Below are positions 1 to 5,858 of a stretch of 6,563 nucleotides of DNA, in pieces. The DNA is from Gemmataceae bacterium (GTDB taxonomy: Bacteria > Planctomycetota > Planctomycetia > Gemmatales > Gemmataceae). Numbering within the stretch: the first letter of the stretch is position 1; each line of letters opens with the position of its first letter. Location: positions 1-6,563 of the forward strand of contig CANLGS010000246.1 of NCBI GenBank assembly GCA_947490035.1, read 5' to 3'. A model generated the notes under the pieces. That model searched no databases and was not told the origin of the DNA. It worked only from the letters and a program-made list of their open reading frames with translations. The position numbers and the translations under genes are program-made.

Positions 1-120
1 AAGGCATGCTGCCGACCTCCACATTCTGGGTCGCCGCCGGCGATAAGATGATCACGCAAGAGCTTACACCCGCAATACGCTACCTTCTAGCCCTCTCGCG
101 GATCGTTGTTTTTAAAGGCA

Positions 121-146
121 ACACAGGCTGGAAGCCTGTGCCACAA
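121..146 (-). repeat. Small hairpin element, TTGTGGCACAG type
   Basis: On the minus strand this reads TTGTGG followed by a perfect hairpin: stem CACAGGCT, loop TCC, stem AGCCTGTG (positions 122-140). The TTGTGGCACAG prefix is shared exactly with the element at 4211-4239, whose stem has a different inner sequence but still pairs fully. I take both as members of one dispersed palindromic family; that is an inference from two copies in one window. Confidence 0.65.
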
Positions 147-168
147 AACCACAAAGTACGTGCCGTTG

Positions 169-213
169 GGCCAGCGGCCTGCCATCCTCGGTTTGGCAGG
201 CCAGCGGCCTGCC
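169..213. repeat. 15-bp direct repeat with internal palindrome
   Basis: GGCCAGCGGCCTGCC occurs twice, at 169-183 and 199-213, identical and 30 bp apart. The first copy's GGCCTGCC and the GGCAGGCC at 196-203 are complementary, so the unit can also fold. It ends 9 bp beyond the stop codon of the minus-strand solute-binding protein gene, so it would sit in that gene's 3' untranslated region or terminator. There is no T-tract, so a classical intrinsic terminator is not shown. Confidence 0.65.
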
Positions 214-222
214 CCACACGGA

Positions 223-1734
223 TCAATTTAGCCCGGCGGCGCGCTGGCGCCAGACGCGGAGCGTGGCCGCGGGCGTCTTGGTGTCAATCGCGGTCCACGC
301 GGTCATCGCCTCCGCGAGCGCGTCGCCCGGCTTGGCGCCCGTGCCGAGCTTCCGCAAGGCGCCCCCCGCGGCGAGGGCGAGGTCGGCGCGGTCCGGGCCG
401 CGCAGCCCGTAGGTCGGGTTCTTCACCGGCTGGCCGACGTACTGCCGCAGCGCCTCCTGGAGGTCTTTCGAGTGGGTCTCGTCGAACCCGTAGCCGAGCC
501 ACGGCAGGAGGCGGTTGGGGTCGAGGTGGGCGACGCGGGTCGGGCCGGCGCCCAGCCCCGGCGTGCTGACGAGTTCGGCGCCGCGTTCCGGGCCGCCGAT
601 CTCGGCGAGCAGCTCGAACGCGGCCTCCTGGTGCGGGCACCGCGCGCGGACCACCCCGAGCCGGCCGCCGGAGAAGTGTGGGACGTAGTTTCCCCCTTGC
701 CCGGCGGCTTCGGCCCAGGCACCTCTCGCGGGGTCGAAGTAGCGGCGCGCGCCGGGCACGCCGGCCAGCCCGAACCGCGTTGGCACGGCACCGTTCTCGC
801 GCGGCAACTTGGCGAGCTGGTCGAGTGACATCAGCGCAAGCACCGCGCGGTTCTCGGCGAGGGCCGCGGCGGGGTCGTCCGAGCCGGCGCCGGCGGGCAG
901 GCACCCGGTGGCGTGCAGACCCGCGAGCCACTCCGCCGCCGCCGTGAAGCCCGGCGCGCGGAGCCGCGGCGCGCCGTCTTTCACGGCGAACAGGAACGCG
1001 AGCCGCTCCGCGTCCTTGTTCGGGCCGTCCAGGTCTTTGTCGCTGAGCGCGGGCCGGTCGAGCGACGACGCGACGCGCGCGAACAGGTCGAACGTGCGCT
1101 CGGCGTCGGCCGGCAGCGGCGGGAGGCTGGGCTTCTTGTCGCGCGCGGCGAAGAACGCGGCGACCTCGGCGAACGCTTCCCACGTGGTCGGCGGCCCGAG
1201 CGGGCGCTTGAACTGGATGAAGAAGTCCGCGACCGCGGCCTTGTCGTTGAACCGGTCGGCCCGGTACACGAGCACGAACCCGTCGCCGGCGAGCGGGATC
1301 GCCTGCGTCCGCGCGCCCCACTCGACGAGGCGGTCGCCGTAGGCGTTCAGGAAGCCGAACCACTGGATCGGGTGTTCGCCGCCGCGGTACTTGGCCGGCA
1401 CCGCGGCGAGGTGCCCCGGTTCGGCCCACGCGCCGAGGTGCCCGGCGGGGATCACGGCCAGGTCGGTCGCGTCGGTCGGCGTCATGGCCGTGCGCGCGAG
1501 TGTGACCTTCGCCCCGGTCCGCACCTCCCACGACCGGACCATCGGTTCGATCGCGTCGGCGAACGCGGGGTCCGGGCAACTGAGCGCGAGCGCGACGCGG
1601 TCGTGCGGGCGCGGCGGGGCGGTCGCGGTGGAGGGCGTGCCGCCGCACCCGCCGAGCGCGAAAAGCCCCGCGATTGTGGCGAGGGCGTGAAGCCTGTGGC
1701 GGTTGCGCGGAATCGGGTGGACAGCCTGTTGCAT
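223..1734 (-). CDS. Extracellular solute-binding lipoprotein (family 1-like)
   Basis: This 503-residue protein looks like the ligand-capturing lipoprotein of an ABC importer, anchored outside the cytoplasmic membrane. The N-terminus has a basic stretch (RNRHRLH, residues 10-16), a hydrophobic core and a lipobox (ALGGC) with the lipidated cysteine at residue 30. The mature part carries motifs usual in family 1 sugar-type binding proteins: IPLAGDGFVLVYRADRF at about 146-162, PPTTWEAFAEVAAFFA at 181-196, and GNYVPHFSGGRLGVV at 348-362. The frame stays open for 62 more residues upstream (to 1920). I chose the ATG at 1732-1734 because it puts the signal peptide at the N-terminus and has a GGAG eight bases upstream. 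No permease or ATPase gene is in the window, so the ligand cannot be inferred and the gene may be an orphan. The fold class is fairly sure, the substrate unknown. Confidence 0.85.
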   Translation of the reverse strand: MQQAVHPIPRNRHRLHALATIAGLFALGGCGGTPSTATAPPRPHDRVALALSCPDPAFADAIEPMVRSWEVRTGAKVTLARTAMTPTDATDLAVIPAGHLGAWAEPGHLAAVPAKYRGGEHPIQWFGFLNAYGDRLVEWGARTQAIPLAGDGFVLVYRADRFNDKAAVADFFIQFKRPLGPPTTWEAFAEVAAFFAARDKKPSLPPLPADAERTFDLFARVASSLDRPALSDKDLDGPNKDAERLAFLFAVKDGAPRLRAPGFTAAAEWLAGLHATGCLPAGAGSDDPAAALAENRAVLALMSLDQLAKLPRENGAVPTRFGLAGVPGARRYFDPARGAWAEAAGQGGNYVPHFSGGRLGVVRARCPHQEAAFELLAEIGGPERGAELVSTPGLGAGPTRVAHLDPNRLLPWLGYGFDETHSKDLQEALRQYVGQPVKNPTYGLRGPDRADLALAAGGALRKLGTGAKPGDALAEAMTAWTAIDTKTPAATLRVWRQRAAGLN

Positions 1735-1964
1735 AGCACGCGCTCCGTAACATACAATGGCGGGCGCGGCCACTGGGGTTCGACCGATAAACCCGCGACT
1801 CGCGATGGCTCGCACAATCTGAGCGTAGCCCCTCAGGGGTTCTCGGCAAGTCGGCGGCGTCACACCCGTGCGGGCGTCCGGCGCACGGTGCGACCGGTTT
1901 CCCTCGGCGGGCCTCTTCACCTCGCCCGGGTTTCGGGCGGTTCAACGGCGAAGGCGGACAACAC
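1735..1964. promoter_or_regulatory. Divergent intergenic region between solute-binding protein and FHA genes
   Basis: This 230-bp region must hold the promoters for both outward-reading genes unless they are leaderless. Visible elements are a plus-strand TACAAT hexamer at 1753-1758 without a good -35, a CCCC-TCA-GGGG hairpin at 1829-1839, and a CGCCCG/CGGGCG hairpin (1923-1928 with 1934-1939) about 25 bases before the FHA start. None is strong enough to call a promoter or operator by itself. Upstream of the FHA ATG there is only AAGGCGGA, a poor Shine-Dalgarno match. Confidence 0.4.
1743..1746 (-). promoter_or_regulatory. Ribosome binding site supporting the solute-binding protein start
   Basis: On the minus strand GGAG lies eight bases before the ATG at 1734. 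Together with the signal peptide starting there, it supports this start over the far upstream in-frame codon at 1920. It is the clearest Shine-Dalgarno-like match among the intact genes of this window. Confidence 0.5.
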
Positions 1965-2816
1965 ATGAAGGTCAGTTTGGTCGTCGCGACCGGTGCCCAC
2001 GAGGGGCGCGCCATCCCGCTCACGGGGGCGCAGTTCCTGATCGGCCGAGACCCGCAGTGCAACCTCCGCCCGGCCAGCCCGGCGATCAGCAAGGTTCACT
2101 GTGCGGTCGTCGTCCGCGACGGCAAGTTGTACGTGAAGGACTGTGGCAGCACCAACGGCACCCTCGTAAACGGCGAACTGATCCAGGACCGGGAGGTTCC
2201 CGTCGAGGACGGCGCGTCGATCCAGCTCGGGCCGCTCGACTTCCGGGTGCGGGTCGAGAAGGAGGCCGCGAAGGCCGACGGCACTCCACTGCCGGGCGAC
2301 TCGTCGGAGACCGCCGCGGCGCTGGCCGCGGTGAAGGCCGCGACCGCGACCGCCGCCCCGAAGGCGCCCGCGTCGCGCGACACCACGCCCGCCCCCGCGA
2401 AGTCGGGCGTCGTGCCCCAACCGGCGGCGAAGCCGGCCGCGCCCAAACCGGCCGCGGCCAAAACCGATGCGGCGAAGCCCGCCGCTCCGACCAAGCCGGG
2501 CGGCACGAAAGAGGCTTCACCGACGAAGCCCGCCGGCGCGAAAGCCGCGCCCCCGGAGACGATCAGCGAAGACGACCGCATCGCGGCGATGCTGCTCGGC
2601 ATGGACGACGAGGGCAACGGCGTTCCCGAGGGCAGCACCGTGATGGAGATGCCGTCGCTGTTCGCGGTCGCGCCGGGTGACACCGGCGAGCCGCCCAAGC
2701 CCGACGACAAGAAGACCGACGCGCCGAAGAAGGCCCAGACCCGCGAGGAGATGAGCACCGCCGCGAACGACCTGCTCCTCATGTACAAGCGCAAGAAGGA
2801 AGCCCCGAAGAAGTGA
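1965..2816 (+). CDS. FHA-domain protein with Ala/Pro/Lys-rich linker and conserved-looking tail
   Basis: The 283-residue cytosolic protein starts with a forkhead-associated domain (about residues 1-98), a module that binds phosphothreonine peptides. The signature residues are present: GRD at 27-29 (Arg28), SKVH at 42-45 (Ser42, His45) and GSTNGTLVNG at 61-70. A low-complexity linker of Ala, Pro and Lys (about 118-198, with KPAA-like units) follows. Then comes an acidic segment (199-234, including ISEDDRIAAMLLGMDDEG) and a tail, TAANDLLLMYKRKKEAPKK, ending in basic residues. There is no signal peptide or membrane segment. Planctomycetes have many Hanks-type Ser/Thr kinases, which would supply phosphothreonine partners, but none is encoded here. 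The FHA call is firm; the partner and role are unknown. The start is the first ATG and leaves the FHA domain complete. Confidence 0.88.
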   Translation: MKVSLVVATGAHEGRAIPLTGAQFLIGRDPQCNLRPASPAISKVHCAVVVRDGKLYVKDCGSTNGTLVNGELIQDREVPVEDGASIQLGPLDFRVRVEKEAAKADGTPLPGDSSETAAALAAVKAATATAAPKAPASRDTTPAPAKSGVVPQPAAKPAAPKPAAAKTDAAKPAAPTKPGGTKEASPTKPAGAKAAPPETISEDDRIAAMLLGMDDEGNGVPEGSTVMEMPSLFAVAPGDTGEPPKPDDKKTDAPKKAQTREEMSTAANDLLLMYKRKKEAPKK

Positions 2817-2827
2817 CCCGCGCCGCT

Positions 2828-2999
2828 CGGTTTTTAGCCCTCGGAGAGGGCAGCAGATGTTACCCAGGGTGCAGCGGGCGAAGCTCGCAAACCCTGGGCG
2901 GGCAATGCGGTAACCCGGTTCGCCTCATCCACCCAGGGTTGGCTCGAAGACTCGCTGCACCCTGGGCTAACATCTGCCGCCCCTCCGGGGCTAAAACCG
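2828..2999. repeat. Large imperfect inverted repeat (paired palindromic elements)
   Basis: The left arm (2828-2898) and right arm (2931-2999) are inverted copies of one unit of about 70 bp. It reads, right arm in reverse, CGGTTTTAGCCCC, then GCAGATGTTAGCCCAGGGTG, then an ACCCTGGG end. Arms differ by some substitutions and single-base gaps. The 32-bp centre includes the short palindrome GGTAACC. It starts 11 bp after the FHA stop and ends 21 bp before mutY, filling nearly the whole intergenic space. I see no transposase and no flanking target duplication. It may fold in RNA and limit read-through into mutY, but it lacks a T-tract. I believe this unit recurs in Gemmata-like genomes; that is memory and needs a search. 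Confidence 0.8.
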
Positions 3000-3020
3000 T
3001 CCACCGCGTATCTCACCTTC

Positions 3021-4166
3021 ATGCCCTTCTCACTCCCCGACGGCTGGTCCGGGCGCACGCTCGCCGCGGTCCGCACCAAACTCCTCAACTGGTTCGACAA
3101 GCACCAGCGCGACCTCCCGTGGCGCCGCGACGCCGACGGCGAACTCGCAAGTGCGCGAGTTCCCTACTGGGTGTGGGTCAGCGAGGTCATGCTCCAGCAG
3201 ACGACCGTCGCGGCGGTCGTGCCGTACTTCGAGCGGTTCATTTCCGCGCTGCCGGACGTTCACGCGCTCGCTGCGGCCGACGAACAGCGGGTGCTGAAGT
3301 TGTGGGAAGGACTCGGCTACTACCGGCGCGCGCGGCACCTGCACGCGGCCGCGAAGACGCTCGTCGCGCAGCACGGCGGCGAGTTGCCCGACGACCCGGC
3401 GGTGTGGGCGGAACTGCCCGGCGTCGGCCGGTACATCCTCGGCGCGGTGTTGTCGCAGGCGTTCGACCGCCCGCTGCCGATCGTCGAAGCGAATAGCCTC
3501 CGCGTACTCGCGAGGCTGTTCGGGTATCCTGGCGACCCGCGCGAAGGTGAAGGGAAAGCGTGGGTGTGGTTCGCGGCCGAAGCGGTGGTGCCCGCGAAGC
3601 GCGCCGGCGACTTCAACCAGTCGCTGATGGAACTCGGCGCGCTGGTGTGTTCGCCCACCGCGCCCGCGTGCGACAGGTGCCCGCTCGCGACGACCTGCGT
3701 CGCCAACCGCGACGGCCTTCAGAGCCTGATCCCCCCGAAGAAGAAGCCGGTCGCGATCACGGAAGTAGCCGAGGTCGGCGTGGTGATTCGCGACGGCGAC
3801 AAACTGCTGTTGTGCCAGCGGCGCGCGGACGCGGGCCGGTGGCAGAACATGTGGGAGGTGCCGCACGCGCCGCGCGCGGAAGGCGAGGACGTGAACGCCG
3901 CGGCGGTCCGCATCGTGAAGGCATTAACCGACTTCGACATCGAGCCGGGCGCGGAGGTGATGACGATCAAGCACGGCGTTACCCGCTACGCCATCACGCT
4001 CGTGTGCGTGGAAGGAACGCTCGCGGGCGGTGCGTTCGTGCCGGGCGCGTATGCCGGGGCGAAGTGGGTGACGCCGGACGAACTCGCGGAGTACCCCGTG
4101 AGCGCGCCGCAGCGCAAACTGATGACCGCGCTGGCCGACCCCAACCGCCAGCCGCGACTGTTTTAG
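3021..4166 (+). CDS. mutY: A/G-specific adenine DNA glycosylase MutY
   Basis: MutY removes adenine mispaired with 8-oxoguanine or guanine, preventing G:C to T:A mutations. The 381-residue protein has the HhH-GPD fold: WVSEVMLQQT at 52-61 with the proton-donating Glu55, GLGYYRRARHLH at 97-108, the helix-hairpin-helix LPGVGRY at 132-138, and FNQSLMELGALVC at 198-210. The iron-sulphur cluster ligands are Cys210, 217, 220 and 226 (C-X6-C-X2-C-X5-C). A C-terminal MutT/Nudix-like domain (about 248-360) is the 8-oxoguanine-reading part. Three oddities stand out. There is an 8-residue insertion (about 40-47) encoded by a palindrome. Glu156 (VEAN) replaces the usual catalytic Asp. V-T-R at 320-322 occupies the position of the F-S-H loop. 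Asn158 and Tyr138 are kept. The ATG has no clear Shine-Dalgarno site, but gives the expected N-terminus. Confidence 0.95.
   Translation: MPFSLPDGWSGRTLAAVRTKLLNWFDKHQRDLPWRRDADGELASARVPYWVWVSEVMLQQTTVAAVVPYFERFISALPDVHALAAADEQRVLKLWEGLGYYRRARHLHAAAKTLVAQHGGELPDDPAVWAELPGVGRYILGAVLSQAFDRPLPIVEANSLRVLARLFGYPGDPREGEGKAWVWFAAEAVVPAKRAGDFNQSLMELGALVCSPTAPACDRCPLATTCVANRDGLQSLIPPKKKPVAITEVAEVGVVIRDGDKLLLCQRRADAGRWQNMWEVPHAPRAEGEDVNAAAVRIVKALTDFDIEPGAEVMTIKHGVTRYAITLVCVEGTLAGGAFVPGAYAGAKWVTPDELAEYPVSAPQRKLMTALADPNRQPRLF
3141..3162. repeat. Palindromic element inside mutY, read in frame
   Basis: A perfect hairpin: stem GAACTCGC, loop AAGTGC, stem GCGAGTTC. It encodes residues E41 to V47 (ELASARV) plus one base of the next codon, in a place where other MutY proteins I know have no residues. 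Removing 24 nt here leaves RRDADPYWVW, the same length as the usual RKDRDPYKVW-type segment. Whether the 22-mer is dispersed elsewhere in the genome cannot be seen from this window. Confidence 0.6.
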
Positions 4167-4172
4167 TTTGGG

Positions 4173-4318
4173 GTTCGTAGTGACCCGCTTCAGCGGGTTT
4201 GTCTTTGGATTTGTGGCACAGACATTCCTGTCTGTGCTGCGTTGAGGTGCAGACAGCACAGACAGGAATGTCTGTGCCACAAGAATTAAGAGACCCGCTG
4301 AAGCGGGTGACTACGAAC
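4173..4318. repeat. Nested inverted repeat between mutY and the histidine kinase
   Basis: Outer arms 4173-4200 and 4291-4318 match at 26 of 28 positions when one is inverted. Each contains its own palindrome, ACCCGCTTCAGCGGGT (4183-4198) or ACCCGCTGAAGCGGGT (4293-4308). Inside are perfect 29-bp arms, 4211-4239 and 4254-4282, with a 14-nt loop; each inner arm is again a hairpin (stem CACAGACA/TGTCTGTG, loop TTCC or its complement). The whole starts 6 bp after the mutY stop. It could form a large cruciform, or an RNA stem acting as a terminator or stabiliser, though no T-tract follows. There is no transposase and no visible target duplication. Confidence 0.85.
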
Positions 4319-4333
4319 GAAGAAACGCCGCCT

Positions 4334-4341
4334 GCTACAAT
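4334..4341 (+). promoter_or_regulatory. Candidate extended -10 promoter of the histidine kinase gene
   Basis: TGCTACAAT spans 4333-4341: a TG dinucleotide, one base, then TACAAT, five of six matches to the sigma-70 -10 box. No good -35 hexamer lies at the usual distance, which fits an extended -10 type. Transcription would start near 4348, about 40 bases before the kinase ATG and just beyond the inverted repeat. This is a motif match only; planctomycete promoter rules are poorly known to me. Confidence 0.35.
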
Positions 4342-4390
4342 CACCCCGGCGAGTCAGTCCCACTCCCTTCACACGACCCACACACGCACC

Positions 4391-5776
4391 ATGTTCTGGC
4401 GGCTGTTCTTCACCTTCCTGTTGCTCGTCGTCGCGACCGTCGGGTTGCTCGGCTTGCTCACCTACCACCGCGCCGAAGAAGTCTTCTACGGCCTCGTGCG
4501 CGAGGTCGCGACGGCACTGGTCGTTGTCGTCCTGCTCGCGGTCGGCGCGGCGTTCGCGCTGGCGCGGTGGTTCGTGCGCCCGCTGGCCGAACTTCAGGAA
4601 GGCGCGCGCAAACTGGCCGACGGCGACCTCGGCCACAAGATTCGCGTGGCCGGCAGCGCCGAACACTCCGAACTCGCGGAGACGTTCAACGCGATGAGCG
4701 ACCGGCTCGCGTCCACGTTCCGGCTGCTCGAACACGACCACGAGCAGCTCCGCGCGATCCTGTCCGGCATGGTCGAGGGCGTCATCGCGATCGACGAGCG
4801 GCGCCGCGTGCTGTTCGCCAACGAGCGCGCCGGGCAACTGCTGGAGTTCGACCCGCGGAAGGCGGTGAACGAGCAACTCGGCGACGTGACGCGGCTCGCG
4901 GTGTTCCACACGGTCGTCGAGCACGGACTGACGGCGGCGGAACCGCACCGCGAAGAGTTCGACGTGCCCGGCAGCGGCGGGCGGCACCTGGAGGTGTACG
5001 TGTCGCGGTTCCCCGGCCACGGGATGCCCGGCACGGTGATCGTGGTGAACGACACGACCGAAGTGCGGCAGGCGGAGCGCACGCGCCAGGACTTCGTTGC
5101 TAACGCGTCGCACGAACTGAAGACGCCGCTCGCCGTCATCAAGTCGAGCGTGGAGGCGCTCATCGACGGCGCCGCCGACGACCCGGACATGTGCGTCGCG
5201 TTCCTCGATCAGGTGGCGCGCGAGGCCGACCGGTTGACCGACCTCATCAAGGACATGTTGAGCCTGTCGCGGATCGAGTCCGGCGCGCTCGGCCTGGAAC
5301 CGCGCGCGGTGGTGCTCGACCGCGCGATTACCGATTGCGTGGAGCGGCACCACCCGCGAGCGGAAACGAAGACGCTGACGATGGTGGAGAAGCCGCCGCC
5401 GGACGCGCCCGCGAGTGTGGCGGCGTGGGCCGACCCCGACGCGCTGCGGCAGGTGATGGACAACCTCGTGGACAACGCGATCAAGTACACGCCGAACGGC
5501 GGTCGCATCACGGTGCGCTGGACCGCGGCCGCGGACACGGTGAGCTTCGAGGTGGAGGACACCGGCGTGGGCATCCCCGAAGCCGACGTGAACCGCGTGT
5601 TCGAGCGGTTCTACCGCGTGGACAAGGCTCGCGGCCGCGCCGAGGGCAGCACCGGGTTGGGGCTTTCAATCGTGAAGCACTTGGTTCAGGCCATGCGGGG
5701 TCAGGTTCGCGTGAACAGCAAGCTCGGCAAGGGGACGACGTTCCGCGTCACGCTGCCGCGAGCCGGGAGTGCGTGA
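4391..5776 (+). CDS. Sensor histidine kinase, PhoR-like (2 TM, HAMP, PAS, HisKA, HATPase)
   Basis: A 461-residue membrane kinase that should autophosphorylate on His and pass the phosphate to a response regulator. In order: membrane segment 1 (about 5-24), a short external loop of some 16 residues, membrane segment 2 (about 41-60), a HAMP linker (61-112), a PAS-like domain (about 116-225, with EGVIAIDERRRVLFANERA), and the dimerisation/phosphoacceptor helix with SHELKTP at 240-246 (His241). The ATP-binding domain has the N-box DNLVDNAIKYTPNGG at 357-371, the G1 box DTGVGIP at 390-396, the F-box FERFYRVD at 404-411 and the G2 box GSTGLGLS at 419-426. All catalytic boxes are intact. The loop is too small for an external sensor domain, so sensing is probably in the membrane or by PAS. 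The frame is open further upstream, but only through the repeat; the ATG at 4391 opens directly on the membrane segment. No response regulator is in the window. The phoR name would be a guess. Confidence 0.92.
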   Translation: MFWRLFFTFLLLVVATVGLLGLLTYHRAEEVFYGLVREVATALVVVVLLAVGAAFALARWFVRPLAELQEGARKLADGDLGHKIRVAGSAEHSELAETFNAMSDRLASTFRLLEHDHEQLRAILSGMVEGVIAIDERRRVLFANERAGQLLEFDPRKAVNEQLGDVTRLAVFHTVVEHGLTAAEPHREEFDVPGSGGRHLEVYVSRFPGHGMPGTVIVVNDTTEVRQAERTRQDFVANASHELKTPLAVIKSSVEALIDGAADDPDMCVAFLDQVAREADRLTDLIKDMLSLSRIESGALGLEPRAVVLDRAITDCVERHHPRAETKTLTMVEKPPPDAPASVAAWADPDALRQVMDNLVDNAIKYTPNGGRITVRWTAAADTVSFEVEDTGVGIPEADVNRVFERFYRVDKARGRAEGSTGLGLSIVKHLVQAMRGQVRVNSKLGKGTTFRVTLPRAGSA

Positions 5777-5785
5777 GGAAAAAGC

Positions 5786-5813
5786 GCGGAACTCGGAGTG
5801 CGGAACGCGGAGT
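5786..5813. repeat. 14-bp tandem repeat after the kinase gene
   Basis: Two adjacent units, GCGGAACTCGGAGT (5786-5799) and GCGGAACGCGGAGT (5800-5813), differ at one base. They begin 9 bp after the kinase stop codon. Purine-rich GGAACNCGGAGTGC strings like this look like a dispersed intergenic repeat; only two units are present here. No function is evident. Confidence 0.6.
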
Positions 5814-5849
5814 GAAAACAACCCCGGCGAGCCGGGAGAGTCAGCGACC

Positions 5850-5854
5850 GGAGG
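5850..5854 (+). promoter_or_regulatory. Shine-Dalgarno site selecting the GTG start of the broken gene
   Basis: GGAGG lies four bases before GTG at 5859-5861 and 16 before the next in-frame ATG (5871). The spacing favours the GTG, and translation from it (MIAEMW) lines up with the MTEAEW-like beginning I recall for this family. Confidence 0.45.
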
Positions 5855-5858
5855 CAAC

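Larger units (their letters stand above)
1..222. other. Left flank without a supportable gene, containing two repeat elements
   Basis: No convincing gene lies here. One plus-strand frame is open from base 6 into the antisense of the next gene, but from about base 120 its translation only reads through repeats. A minus-strand frame is open from about base 55 (GTG at 53-55) off the left edge; it gives about 18 residues and cannot be recognised. The stretch from 121 to 213 consists largely of two palindromic or repeated elements listed separately. It lies downstream of the solute-binding protein gene. Confidence 0.6.

Noticed and set aside
169..213. CRISPR-like repeat
   Set aside because: Only two units with a 15-nt gap, palindromic and next to a gene end; no array and no cas genes.
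1753..1758. TACAAT as the promoter of the FHA gene
   Set aside because: It lies about 200 bases from the start codon and has no matching -35; not strong enough for its own feature.
913..1968. A 351-codon plus-strand open frame antisense to the solute-binding protein
   Set aside because: Arg/Glu/Gly-rich composition, no motifs, and it runs through the divergent intergenic region into the FHA start; an antisense shadow.
284..2092. A 602-codon minus-strand open frame overlapping the solute-binding protein
   Set aside because: Its translation is an Arg/Pro/Gly-rich string with no domain, overlapping the motif-bearing frame. High G+C leaves such frames open by chance.
2096..2794. A 232-codon Ala/Ser-rich minus-strand frame over the FHA gene
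   Set aside because: It mirrors the low-complexity linker of the FHA protein; no signal peptide or domain supports it.
2828..2999. Insertion sequence or MITE with target duplications
   Set aside because: No transposase, no direct repeats at the edges, and the arms are diverged; only an inverted-repeat element can be claimed.
4173..4318. Classical intrinsic terminator for mutY
   Set aside because: The stems are strong but neither strand has a T-tract after them, so only a possible termination role is stated.
4199..4390. N-terminal extension of the kinase through the inverted repeat
   Set aside because: The extra 64 residues are a translation of the palindromic element, and the membrane segment begins right at the ATG at 4391.
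4286..5353. A 355-codon minus-strand open frame antisense to the kinase
   Set aside because: His/Arg/Val-rich without motifs, lying over the HAMP, PAS and HisKA code of a clear gene.
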